64,000 nucleotides of DNA from Primula veris (taxonomy: Eukaryota > Streptophyta > Magnoliopsida > Ericales > Primulaceae): positions 33,592,081 to 33,656,080 of the forward strand of contig OY821750.1 of assembly GCA_963682055.1 (NCBI GenBank). Reading direction: 5' to 3'. The notes under the pieces were generated by a model. That model was given only the letters and a program-made list of their open reading frames with translations, searched no databases and was not told the DNA's origin. Below are positions 22,901-31,853 of the stretch, piece by piece. The first letter of the stretch is position 1, and the number at the start of each line of letters is the position of its first letter. The translations under genes were made by a program, and so were the position numbers.

Positions 22901-25900
22901 TCCTAACTGTTATTAAGAACTAAGACAGGATTGACAGGTTCCAAGTACCAGTTGCAACCTCAGTTACAACCTACTAAGTTAGTAGTATTAGGTTTCAAGT
23001 ACTGGTTGCAACCTTAGTTACAACCTGTGGTGACAGGTTTCAAGTACCAGTTGCAACCTCAGTTGCAACCACAGTTCAACCTGCTGTTAAAACAGAATTC
23101 TGTCTTGTTTCATTATTCTACATTACTACTTGTTTAATGTTAATCATTTGTTTTAAATTATGTAGGATATATTCTCATAAGGTCTTAAACGTGTATATGT
23201 GTTTATTGAGAATATTAATGTGTTAAGGAAAGATGTTTTATAAAAAATATAAAGAGATTAGTTTATAAGGTTATGTTTCCTTTTAATATATATCTCTATT
23301 CTTATGCTTGTCCTTATCACTTGTTTCAATCTTTTGATTCTTATAATATTCAGTAAAGATATGTATAAAGATTGATTGATATGTGGAGTTAAATGTTTCA
23401 TATGTTTATGAAAAGATATTATCTTTAAGAGATCATATCTTTATATGTTTCCTTTCAAAGGAAAAGATTAACTCCTACTTTCAAGTGTGTTACTAAACAG
23501 GTATTAATCAAAGATGATTAGAGTCAATCCATGCTGAAGAATCTCGTGATACTTGGAGAGATTGAAGCTAATCAACCAAGTCAAAAGCAATCAAAAGATA
23601 TTGAAGATAGAAGATTGTTTTTACTTGTTTATATACTTAGTAACTTAAGCTTGTAAAGGTGTGTGTTCTAAATTATAAAGAACTTATTTTCTAGAGAGAA
23701 TACACGTGAGCTTTAAAAAGAAAACAATGGTGGGATGCCATTGATTTATAAGTGATAGTTATAGAGTAGGAGCAATATAGTGATAGGCAGAAAAACATAG
23801 AGGGAGTCTAAGTTTTTCATTAAGACTTGAGTCATATATTGTAAGCTTTTTATAATATCATAATCTGGGTAAGTGCCCCGGAGACGTAGCCTAGTTAGGT
23901 GAACTCCGTTGTTAAATGTGCGTGTGAATTATTTCCAAGTACATTTAATTTTAAAACAGTTCTGTCCATTAATACACTTGGTTCCAACTGCAGTTCCAAC
24001 CTCACTTGGAACCTTATACACTTGGTTCCAACTGCAGTTCCAACCCCACTTGGAACCTTACTGCAAAACTGCATCTAGAACAACGGATAGGAATTTCACA
24101 TACAGCGAGGCGTGAGTTTTAGTCTTTTATAACTTCTATCAAGTAACATCTCAGAATGAGTGTTGGTGACTATCGAGGGCCACATCACCCAATCAGTCTC
24201 AAAAGTTTTTTTTTTTTTATTTGACATGCATTTTTACCATTATTTTTTTACAGAACGTACTTACTCGCTTTACCCCTATAAACTTGAGGATATTAGGGAA
24301 ATAAGTGTAATAGTCATTCATCTTGAAAGTTAGTTAGTTACACCTTCCAAGTGAATTTAAAGTCGAGTAAATATATTTCCACTCCTCTTACACTTCTCGT
24401 TACACTTCTTGTGAGAGGAGTGAGGAAGTACAACTCGTGAGACTTGGTGTCTATTTTTTCTTAAAAGAGTTCTTTGATATATATTTGCTTACGTCACCTT
24501 TTCATCAACTATTATTCTTTCAGTAGAGGGGGATCTTTTTCAAATTTTATGACTTACGTAACATTGCATCCCTTCGAACTCTGGAAACGAAGTTCTCTTA
24601 TTTTTTTGGCCACTGTTGCAGAACAATAATGGAGGTTTTGCATCATATGAGCCTACCCGGTCTTATGCATGGTTGGAGGTCTTGGTCTTGCCTTTTCTCA
24701 TAATGTTTCAGCTAGAAGATGAAGTTATCAATTATTGACATCTTTTCGAATCTATCTCTGCAGGTTCTTAATCCTGCTGAAATATTTGGAGACATCACCA
24801 TAGATTATCAGTAAGAGTAACCATTTCCCCATCAAATTTCTAGCTATAAGATCACAGTTGATGCATCTATGATATCTGATATGGGTAATGACATAAGGAA
24901 AGTCTAAATTACACACACTTGTGTAGAGACTAAATGAAAGATATTTGTAAGACCAAATGAGAGTTTTTTTTACATGTCATTACTCGAGTGTCATTTAGTC
25001 TCTGTACTCTTATACAGTATCATTGCTCTTTTGTTATTATACTGTTGCTTCAATTCCTTAATGCTAATTTCATGTTTCAACCTCTGTAATATAATTAGTC
25101 GGTACGTGCCTTATAGTTGAGTTGAGCTAATTATATTGTTCGACCCATGCAGATATGTTGAATGCACCTCGGCAGTAATTCAAGGTCTGCAGACTTTTAC
25201 CAAATACTACCCTTCACATAGGTCCAAGGAAGTAAAAACTTGTATAAAAAAAGCACTTAAATTCATTCAGAGCATACAACTCCCTGATGGATCATGGTAA
25301 TCATGAAGTACTATTGTGTTTACCATTTCCCCTCCTCAATTTCGTAAAACGTTTGAATTATCTTAGTTCAAATATATATACAGGTATGGGTCATGGGGAG
25401 TATGTTACACTTATGGAACATGGTTTGGAATAAAAGGGTTAGTGGCTGGTGGAAAATCTTACCAAAGTTGCGCCAACATTAGAAAAGCTTGTGATTTTCT
25501 CCTGTCAAAACAACTTGTATCAGGGGGGTGGGGAGAGAGCTACCTTTCTTCTCAAGACAAGGTGAAAAATTTACCCTTTGTAATTCTCAATCTACAGACT
25601 AGATAACTATGCTTCAAAAAAATTTCCAAAACCAACAAAAACAGACTGTTACAAAATATCATGAAATTGGCATAGCACTCACATAGGAGCCACTCAAATT
25701 TGAATTTCTAGTTGATTCTGATAGGTTAATTAAATTTGTAACCAGAAACTCATTTCCCTTTTAAAATAATGTGTTCCATTTCTCACTTCGTATTATCTCA
25801 CGTGTAAATTATATATAGAAACTTTTTTATCGTTTAATGTTTTCGTTTCCGTTAACGTCTTGGTAACGATGTATTAAACCGGAAAAAATCCACCATGAAC

Positions 25901-26582
25901 TATAGGTGTTTACAAATAACTACCATGAACTACTGAACCTTACCATTAGCCCTCATGAACTATCTATATTTTGCAATTGACCCCATATTTATATGTCTTG
26001 CAGCTTTTTTCCTTACTTATGATCAGTTTACTGGTCGGAAATGTTTCCTTGTTCAGTTTGGAAAAAAAAAAAGAAAAAAAAAAAGGCACAAGCTTTCTCG
26101 TAATTTTTTTTAATTTATGTGTTTGGAATAAAACAGGTGTACACAAATATAGAAGGAAATAAATCACATATAGTGAATACGGGATGGGCCATGTTGGGTC
26201 TTATTGAAGCTGGGCAAGTATGTGAAATTAAACAGAAGAGTATATTTATTAGAAATGTAATTCCATTTATAATTAATAATATATAATAATTTAGTCTTAA
26301 CGTACGTACGGTGATTAATTAGGCCGAAAGGGATACAATTCCACTGCAACGTGCGGCAAAGATACTGATTAATACACAGATGGAGAATGGTGATTTCCCT
26401 CAACAGGTAAAATTTTGTAAGTTAAACGATTATTAATTCGATTATTAATTTGATATATTAATTGTGTTTTGTGGCAGGAAATAATGGGAGTGTTTAACAA
26501 GAACTGTATGATAAGTTATTCAGCCTACAGAAACATATTCCCCATTTGGGCTCTTGGAGAATATCTTAAAATCATTTCATAA
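7913..26582 (+). CDS. LAS1: Oxidosqualene cyclase, lanosterol-synthase type, 18 exons
   Basis: Cyclises 2,3-oxidosqualene at the ER membrane. Exons: 7913-8113, 10436-10624, 10896-10985, 11067-11261, 11406-11490, 11739-11905, 12003-12191, 12468-12581, 12851-12973, 13148-13270, 13593-13691, 24622-24678, 24764-24810, 25153-25296, 25384-25561, 26137-26217, 26323-26406, 26478-26582. All join in frame with GT-AG borders to 756 residues, the family's usual length, starting MWKL. Visible motifs are MWCHCR (from residue 256), catalytic DCTAE (Asp 485) and QW-type repeats such as GGWGESYLS. The pocket reads [12 protein letters not shown]: Asn 479 and Val 483 stand where cycloartenol synthases have His 477 and Ile 481 (Arabidopsis CAS1 numbering); Tyr 412 is kept. 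Asn/Val is the combination reported for plant lanosterol synthases. Intron 11 carries a copia element. Product is inferred, and a divergent cyclase remains possible. Confidence 0.88.
13877..15135 (+). repeat. 5' LTR (1259 bp)
   Basis: Begins TGTTAGG and ends TTTCA, so it has the usual TG...CA ends. It matches the 3' LTR over its full length with one visible difference. It contains clusters of the palindromic motif GGTTGCAACC and variants near 13987-14115, and a direct repeat of TTGGTTCCAACTGCAGTTCC near 15017-15090. Confidence 0.97.
15138..15149 (+). other. Primer-binding site
   Basis: TGGTATCAGAGC, two bases after the 5' LTR. This is the sequence complementary to the 3' end of initiator tRNA-Met that primes minus-strand synthesis in most plant copia elements. 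Confidence 0.9.
15195..15968 (+). CDS. Retrotransposon gag (N-terminal part)
   Basis: A 257-residue copia gag that forms the capsid-like particle. The N-terminus has the usual [20 protein letters not shown] and a UBN2-type central part ([34 protein letters not shown]). It ends early just after a run of seven A (15941-15947); the expected zinc-knuckle continuation lies in another frame in the next ORF, with 32 bases of overlap. The break is thus either a one-base length change in the homopolymer, a sequencing error, or a genuine recoding site. Confidence 0.9.
   Translation: MDLMREGNAFNKPPLLEGGVNYGVWKIRMRSFIKQQNEHAWKTVMYGWEAPTTMDNEGELILLPEDRWSAEEDRKSSANSTAINLIFAGVTLSVFRYISHCETAKEAWDILQVTFEGTTKVKAFKLQQLTTQFENLRMEKDENIEQFNGRICHIAHQAGTLGEKYSDAKLVKKTLRSLPERFEIKVTAIEESTDLDNLKLEELIGNLSTHELKFFKHKRPEKGIAFQAKKTESNTCDKMSDEEQLAFFAKKGVQEVL
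15937..20181 (+). CDS. Retrotransposon gag C-terminus plus pol polyprotein
   Basis: A 1414-residue ORF. In order: CCHC zinc knuckle ([14 protein letters not shown], residue 61 on), a second knuckle-like [14 protein letters not shown] (from about 302), aspartic protease with DSG (371-373), integrase with an HHCC region (WHKRLGH about 499) and DDE core starting at Asp 565, reverse transcriptase with YVDD (from 1099), and RNase H ending near ADIFTKPL (1387). All catalytic motifs are present. The Met at 15937 is only the first Met in frame; translation presumably depends on gag, which is in another frame. Segments near residues 262-290 and 820-845 are encoded by copies of the GTTGCAAC-type repeat ([27 protein letters not shown]). 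Confidence 0.95.
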   Translation: MQKKVYKKFYKKKEDDTGSSKNFQKKDNQFKTESRFNNNSTGKWNSKEKDNKEYKSKEIQCRECRGFGHIQAECANTLKRNKNAYITTHSDSDSESNSDEEDGSNFVNFMGIITEKEPTYENDCEQVSTPVTTACETYSSDEEEPSDENITKQYLVLYEKYKCLSKQSLIISKLNVDLKDEVKNLTEKLKLQLAELTETKKIIKLLNVSASDKLDDMLSYSRGSKDISGLGYYGGKSTGKTTFIEAAAKAKTHDFDHKVRSSVATRVATRNKTQVYVKKVGSSVTTKVATMNKLNNFRLKLCNFCKKPGHSEIQCYLKRNRKYISQKTWLASVNKNLKWVWKVKEKATLVANNKAVINSLNAVTSNDWYFDSGCSKHMTGTASLLKNVTILTGNTVVFGGGDTGKIIGKGTLNKPGMPDIEDVFLVDGLKANLISISQLCDNEMTVKFDKERCLITNLNNDLIMTGVRSTNSCYVFEKAEKELPQSRCNQAITNNVDIWHKRLGHVNYKTLDKLVKKELIRGIPKLSAKTQSVCGDCAIGKQTKSIHKSTSLIYTKRVLELLHIDLMGPMQTASIGGKKYILVVVDDFSRYSWVVFLKDKSETFELFKTLCLKLQLEKGSTSGNIARIRSDHGIEFENIRFKEFCNSLGICHEFSAPKTPQQNGIVERKNRTIQEMARVMLNSKKLANRFWVEAVNTACHIVNRVYITKGTSMTAYEIWKGRKPNVKYFQVFGCICYILRDREHLGKFDSKSDKGIFLGYAQNSRAFRVFNQRTNCVMESYNVLFDDLKTIDEITGDDEQAETTEKEKEETQQTGSSRVVGSPVATEVTTEVGTEVGTTVETQNAAESEEEEESSHAQSTSRPRYVRTQKNHSLDNVIGEVTSGMKTRGKRNNVVHFACYISQLEPKNIKEALEDSEWILAMQDELAQFERNDVWTLVPRPSNKNVIGTKWIFRNKSDEDGVIIRNKARLVAQGYTQIEGIDFDETFAPVARIESIRMLLSLACLYDFKLFQLDIKSAFLNGVINEEVYVCQPKGFEDSNFPEHVYLLKKALYGLKQAPRAWYDRLTKFLLEKGFKRGGVDKTLFTKKTTKDIIVAQIYVDDIVFGSSSNKRIEEFISDMKNEFEMSGGGELTYFLGLQVKQNEKGIFLCQSKYADNLVKKFGLSESKEKRTPMSTTLKLSKNDKGKSVCPSLYRSMIGSLLYLTASRPDLCLSVGVCARYQANPLEPHLLAVKRILRYVKGTPHLGLWYSKDTNHFLSGYCDADWAGNIDDRKSTSGGCFYFGNNLVSWFSKKQNCISLSTAEAEYVAAGSGCTQLIWMKQMLTDYNVKQEILTLFCDNKSAIDLAKNPVQHSRTKHIDLRHHFIRELVEEKSLILEHVSTERQLADIFTKPLDTNKFESLISDIGVCHYQSN
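20348..20515 (+). repeat. Array of GTTGCAAC-type motifs after pol
   Basis: About three imperfect repeats combining GGTTGCAAG, TCAGTTGCAAC and TCAGTTGAAACCTC. The same motif family occurs in the LTRs, in gag-pol coding sequence (16314-16336, 16718-16806, 18391-18471) and just before the third ORF (21117-21150). The core GGTTGCAACC is its own reverse complement. Confidence 0.85.
21153..22442 (+). CDS. Third ORF of the Sirevirus (putative plant transposon protein domain)
   Basis: A 429-residue ORF between pol and the 3' LTR, the position of the so-called env-like ORF of Sireviruses. The N-terminus is Ser/Asn/Lys-rich and basic ([11 protein letters not shown], a possible nuclear signal). The middle ([53 protein letters not shown]) resembles the putative plant transposon protein domain (Pfam Transposase_32 as I recall it). 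The C-terminus is strongly acidic. I see no signal peptide or clear transmembrane helix, so an envelope role is not supported. Function unknown. Confidence 0.8.
   Translation: MSSNPSKNPNLNIDDDCTLRDFMNKTPTSPSSKAKVNESSSSKKHRTKKRARRNPENESLKDKFEFVPRFNEVDPRFWSRKSYRRFRAYSSKEIHCERRLNLVSYPHIQVYVEKMLSAVGLGDTISYAHSYYPAVVKEFYANLTSGVFDKSNPMFGRVFLRGITLDFTPELINNCLNTPNSSVDNAEYDMEVIALVLTGKNTSFDGTSIKTSSLTLCAAVLHKIARFNWTPTKQPSRVNKDMAIFLYKIMSSLPINFGHHIFNLIRDFSDDNSSSILLPFPCLISSIILGQVASMNRDSPISITNEPITDCPSALYISAKLLKEGHVNDISGDKGKEKEEEPSPAPSAKKKGVKWYLLQKLAYNQERRAELDADDYQINKLLVDIIENEDDDDSDGVSISSEDDNAEDEEVVRQNPLRERPPQCDIPSD
22465..22838 (+). other. Multiple polypurine tracts
   Basis: GGGGGAG occurs at 22465-22471, 22751-22757 and 22831-22837. 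The last (AAAGGGGGAGAT) lies directly before the 3' LTR and is the likely plus-strand primer. Repeated polypurine tracts in this interval are a described hallmark of Sireviruses. Confidence 0.85.
22840..24098 (+). repeat. 3' LTR (1259 bp)
   Basis: Same length as the 5' LTR and visibly identical except T at 23158 instead of G. It is followed by the CATAC target duplication. Being inside an intron in sense orientation, its promoter and polyadenylation signals could affect the host transcript; this is inference. Confidence 0.97.
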
Positions 26583-26748
26583 TTCCATCAAAACATTACA
26601 AACCTACCTTTGCTTGCTTCCATCTTCCTTTTTATTACTTTCACTTGTCAAATATATATTTATTCAGTTCTTATTATATGATCTCAACTGTCACAACTAT
26701 ATATATTAATTCAAAATTTCTCTCACAACTGCAGTCGACTTATGTCAA

Positions 26749-26782
<34 letters not shown>

Positions 26783-29504
26783 TTCCCCTATATGTATATA
26801 TATACTTCCATTTTGTTCAATTCTAATTTGGTTTCGTTAGCATTTATTTTTTACTTTACAAATCTAATATAAATTTCGTTTCAAAATCATAAATGTATTT
26901 TTTTAAATATTCTGATCAGAAATTATTTGAATTAGACGGAGAAAGAAAAAGTTAGGAAAAAACTTATATACTGATAATTTTACTTCACATCGATCAGATT
27001 CTTTTTCTTTCTTTCTAATTCAAGTCTCACTTTGATGTGATTGGTAGTATTTTATGCTTTAGTCAAATAATTTATGATAAGATTATTTTAAAAAATACAT
27101 TTGTGATTTTGAAACGAAATTTAGATTGGATTTGTAAACTAAAAAATAAAAGTTAACTAAATCAAATTAGAATTGAACGAAATGGAAGCTTATATTTGTA
27201 AGATAGAGAGGTGGGGGTTTTGTGTTATTAACTTTTTACATTCATTCCATTAGGCATAGAATTAGTGGAATTCTAGTGTTATTTTTGTAAATTAGTGTAG
27301 TGACACACATATATATATAAAGACGTTACATAGTTTACAGTATAGAAGACCACATCATTTGTCCTCTAATTTGTCCACCGTCACAGCGTTCGCACCACGC
27401 AATGCATATGATGCTGGATTTTTCGACTAACAAATATTTGTTTTTATACCAAAATCATAAATCCGGATTACAAACCGTAATTCAGATTTACGATTTATTA
27501 TTTATTATTTTTATTTTTGTAAACCGTAATTACTAATTAGACACAAATTCGGATTTACGATCTTAACCTCAAAAGTATTTTTTGCGACTCATTGCATATA
27601 TCACATTTAAATAACAATAACAACTCGCAAAATCTCTCTCTATCTCTCTCTATATATATATATTAGGGGACCTGCCCACCCGATGGGTGTGAATCAAGAT
27701 TAACCCGTTATGGTAGATAATTTGTGAAAATATGCGGGAAGTTAATAATTAGATGGCAGTTATTTTTCTTTTAATTTCCGTGTAAAATGTGCTTAGTGAT
27801 ATTTTGTAATTTTGTAAATTAATAGGAGTTTTTTACAAATAATTGTTTAAAGGATTCATAAGCCCTCTTCACATAAACTAATAGTATAGATATATACATG
27901 TTGCTTAATTTTATTTTAGTAAAAAAAAAACCGCTAAAATAGTTGGACTATCTAGGATCCTTTTAAGAAACCCAATTAATTATAAATATCATTATTTTCC
28001 TTTATCTTTCATATTCGTGACATCACGGGCAAAGGAAAGCATTTAACTCGTAATATCATTCATCATTTTGCATACAATTAGATTAAACACACACACACAC
28101 ACACATATATACACACACCAAAACTGTATGATAAGCACAAAAATAATATAGCCAACTAAAAATCATCACAAATGAAGGACTTCACCAACAAAAGGAAAAT
28201 AATAATCGTGTTTGCTCATATACCGTCTTCTATCTAGCTACCATCAAGAAATTACAAATAGTTGAATCTCTGCTCATTATGCTTTATGATGGTTGGACAC
28301 GGTGAGAATGATCACCTATAAAAATGTCAGTATAAAATTTAATATAATCCATGTATAAAAATTTAAGAAATGAGCTGTGTCGGTAACAATTTAATAAAAT
28401 CCATAAGAATTTATGAAATGAGTGTCGGTAACAATTTAAGATAAACCCGTATATAACTCAATGTGGATTGTGGAACCAAATATAGAATAATGTGAGTATA
28501 AAATGTCATGTAAAATTTTCAAGATCTGAGTCATAATATAATTTTGTTAAACTGCTCTTTCAATTGCACTACCTATATATACCAACAAGCTTATAAAACA
28601 GTTCCGTACGTAGCAATAATTAATATATTTTTAGAAAAGAGACAACGTATAATCGTACTCATGATCAAGATCATAATGAATAATCAAACATAGATATATA
28701 TATATATACATAGTAGTTAACAACTCGATTTCAGATAGTAATTAATAGGTAAGGGATTCCTTATAATGGAAATTACCATCTTGCATGCATGGTGCAACTC
28801 AATGCATATGGTAAAGAGAGAAGGATTTTGATTCCATGGGGGGGTTTAATTAATAATATATATTCATGAGTACCTGCAGGTTGGATGAAAAAAGTATAGT
28901 CCATATAACTCAATATGTTTAAGAAGTAAATATTCATATCAGGCTAACATGAACATGAGCGAGCAGGAGCACCCATGCATGCATAATATCTAGATTCAAT
29001 GTAAAATCAAGTCATTAACCAAAAAAATTTATTAGAAAAATCCCAAATGTCAATTAGAAAAAAAAGGCTTTAAAAATGATGACGGGGGTACTTGAGTTTC
29101 TCCTCTTCGTCCCCACAATCACAACCAGGTTTTCTCTCTCTATTTCTTCCCCCGTATGTGTCTGTGTGTGTGTATCTATATATATATATATATATATATA
29201 TATAAGTATTTATTTGTATCTCCAGACAGGACAATGAGTTTATTTAAGCTACTATTATATAATTACATAGGATATACTATAGAAGAAGTAGTGTAGTTTG
29301 TTAAAGTTAGTGACTGAGTTTAATTAATCGCTAATTAATTAGGGGAGTTTATCAGTAATGTATACGAAGAAAAATAGATAATAACAAGAACAAGTAGGAA
29401 GTTGAGAAGGTGAAGGATTTGGTTAACAACATGCACTACTCTTTCTCTTAAGCAAAACCTGAATAATAGTAATTATAATATAATTCGCCTCTTAATTTGC
29501 TTCA
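26583..29504. other. Intergenic region between the cyclase and the LdpA-like pseudogene
   Basis: No gene recognised. It contains an inverted-repeat element (separate entry), (AT)n and (CA)n microsatellites (26752-26780, 28088-28104, 29176-29202), a C/T-rich stretch near 27635, and imperfect repeats of AATGAG..GTCGGTAACAATTTAA near 28373-28440. Confidence 0.5.
26805..27188. mobile_element. Long inverted-repeat (foldback) MITE-like element
   Basis: Two arms of about 120-135 bases face each other. The left begins CTTCCATTTTGTTCAATTC (26805) and the right is its reverse complement ending GAATTGAACGAAATGGAAG (27187). They match with scattered differences through TTTCGTTTCAAAATCA and beyond, around a central part of about 120 bases. 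It has no coding capacity. It lies about 220 bases after the cyclase stop codon, so it could be in the 3' transcript end. Superfamily not determined. Confidence 0.75.
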
Positions 29505-31853
29505 AAACGGCAACTAGGTCAAGTTTAATTATTTGTGGGGCAAGCTTCCAAGTCTCATTTCATTTCCATACCCTTTCTTTCTTCATCATTCTTCTTTTTT
29601 ACATTATATCTTTACCAACAAATTCATTCACTTCACTATTTTACCATCTCTCTTTCTCTTTTTTCTATATGCATACATATTTACTAGCTGTTGTCAATTG
29701 TTTAGTGTGTGATTATTGGTTGCTTTGTATGTAGGATGTTGTCAATATCAGGAATCTCTCACTCGTCTACACCCTCGCTGGAAGTACATCTTTTATTCTG
29801 CCTTACCTTTTCACTTTTATGCTTTTTCTACTTTGTAATTTGCTGGTTTTTCATTTTAAATTTACAATCAGTTGTCTTTTTGCCAATAATTGTCATGCCA
29901 CATCTAAACGAGAATATTTGCAATGTGAGAGATTGTTTTATCAATTATGAGTCGTATTGGATGCTGCAGTTGATTGCATAGACTGTGTAGCTGATGCATC
30001 GGTGGTGAGTGCGGTAAACAAAGGTATTGATGCAGCAACAGAGAATGTAGCCTTGCAAAGACCTTAATTGGGTTATGATGAACAAGACCTACACTTCCGT
30101 AAAGCTGGTGAACAACAAATATTTGCATCCTTCTCTACTATGATCTTCGGTTGTTTTTTTGTTGTTGCTGCGTTTTCGAGAAAAAATGATCGTTGTTATC
30201 CTGATCATCTTGACAGAGTTTGATCCCGAAGAGTGTCCACTGGATTGTTCTAGGCCGTGTGAGAATGTATGCCCTGCTAATGCGATATCATTCCAAATCA
30301 CACCAGGTACACTAATGGTGGTATAAAAATGATTTATTACTTCGAACGGTACATTCCGTCATGGGTTTCTTCGTCTCACTTTGATTTTTTTACACACAAG
30401 GTGGAGTAATAACTGAACGTTGTTATGGCTGTGGCCGATGCCTACCAGTTTGTCCTTATGATAAAATAAGTTTGTCCATCTAGTATCTGTGTTGTATTTT
30501 CCCGCCTAGATTACCCCGTATTAACTTTTCTTAATGTATACTTGGACAGGAGCACCTACGTATATAAGAGATGCTTCTGCTACTGCTCTGCTTCTTCGAA
30601 TATATGACATCGATGCTGTAGAAATTCACACGAGTGGAAGGTAGTTTATGAATTAATATATCATATGATGGAAAACCATAGTATCACAAACCTAAGCGGT
30701 GAAAGAGGCAAAGTTCGTACATATTACAGTTTAATATTTATTTTGTTTTTGAGAGGTAAACGGAACTCATTCAAGAACTTTGGAGTATTCTGGGAGATTC
30801 AGTGCGACACGTAAAGCTTGTAGCGGTCAGTATAAGATCTTAACTCAGTGATCAGATAATCTTTAGAAAAAGAAGTCAAATTATCCATGCTTGTCAAATT
30901 CTGTAAGAAATCTTGGGACATATTCTTAACTCTTACTGTGTTTATTAGGTGAGTTTGCCTTATTGCGAGGACAGCACTATATCGACGATAAGAACAATGT
31001 TCTCGATTATGGAACCGAATCTATGTTGCTTGAATTTATGGCAGGTGCCCTGAGTATATCCTATTATTATATCTGTTATGTTATTTTGTTTATCACGAGG
31101 CATCAAAGTTTTCTGATTATATTTTTGTATGGTTATATGAAGTTGGATGGTCGGCCCATGAGTGGAGACATAGGCCGAGGTACCACAAGAGAAGCAATTG
31201 ATTTTGCTGTACATTTGGCTTATGAAAATCAAAGGCCTCGTGGTTAGTAAACCTATGATGAAAGAGTTGATTATATCTCTTCCCCCTGATGCTAGCTCTA
31301 AATTTAATCTCCTCTTTATTTACTTATTATATTTTTCTCTCTCTTTTTGGGTGGAATGGTAAGCTTTCTTCAACTGGCTGATGGTACCAAATGCTCACAC
31401 AGTTGAGGGAATGAAAAGAGCAGGACTCTTCGAAACCAGAACCATCACTGGTATGTATGTGTTATTCACTTTGTCTCTGAAATGGCGTTTTGAGTTCTAA
31501 TAACTTCTCATCCAGCAAGCCAGGAAATCAAACCGGAAGTTGGTAAGCATGCAATAATCGGTGGAGTACCCTATGGTGGATATGCACGGAAGGTTAGTGT
31601 TATGTTTCACTTGAGTTGCTCGTTACTCAAATTGCTAAATTATACAAGAAAGGTTCTATTTCTAACTTGGTACCTGATAGTTGGACGAGTTTTGAGTTTG
31701 ATGCAGTCAGAGAATGGAGTTATTAGCGTTGAGGACTATCCGCACCATCTTCTGATGGCACTCACAGAAGCTCTTTCTTTGGTTGGCAGTGTTAAATGCT
31801 ACGATTTAAGTACTTATTCTTCTGTTCCACACAAAAAAGACACCCATGTCTGA
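29505..31853 (+). pseudogene. LdpA-like iron-sulfur protein pseudogene
   Basis: Remnant of the plant homologue of cyanobacterial LdpA, an Fe-S protein that in cyanobacteria links redox/light input to the circadian clock. Exon-like blocks keep gene order: 29735-29783 (DVVNIRNLSLVYTLAG), 29970-30107, 30217-30306 (ECPLDCSRPCENVCPANAI), 30401-30469 (CYGCGRCLPVCPYDKI), 30550-30640, 30756-30825, 30949-31044, 31143-31242 (LDGRPMSGDIGRGTTREAI), 31364-31450, 31516-31592 and a last exon to 31853 ending after ALTEALSLVGSVKCYD. Both 4Fe-4S Cys clusters survive. Lesions: TAG at 29515-29517 plus a frame break in the first block, TAA at 30065-30067, TAA at 30757-30759, an extra A near 31387-31391, and poor acceptors before the tenth and last blocks. 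Family name is from memory. Confidence 0.8.

Larger units (their letters stand above)
13877..24098 (+). mobile_element. Ty1/copia LTR retrotransposon, Sirevirus type, inside intron 11
   Basis: Full-length element of 10,222 bp in the same orientation as the host gene. It is flanked by the perfect 5-bp duplication CATAC (13872-13876 and 24099-24103). Order: LTR, primer-binding site, gag, pol (protease, integrase, reverse transcriptase, RNase H, the copia order), a third ORF, polypurine tracts, LTR. The extra ORF after pol, repeated GGGGGAG tracts before the 3' LTR and a gag start of the type [19 protein letters not shown] point to the Sirevirus lineage. The LTRs differ at one position by eye (G at 14195, T at 23158), so insertion is recent. 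One frame break separates gag from pol. Confidence 0.96.

Noticed and set aside
25870..25985. Repeated CCATGAACTA words in cyclase intron 15
   Set aside because: Three short spaced repeats only; no element boundaries and no effect on the reading frame.
27655..27895. Possible Helitron-like or MITE segment (TTAGGGGACCTGCCCACC ... CTAATAGTATAGATA)
   Set aside because: Start and end resemble common plant repeats, but no matched termini, hairpin plus CTRR end, or duplication could be established.
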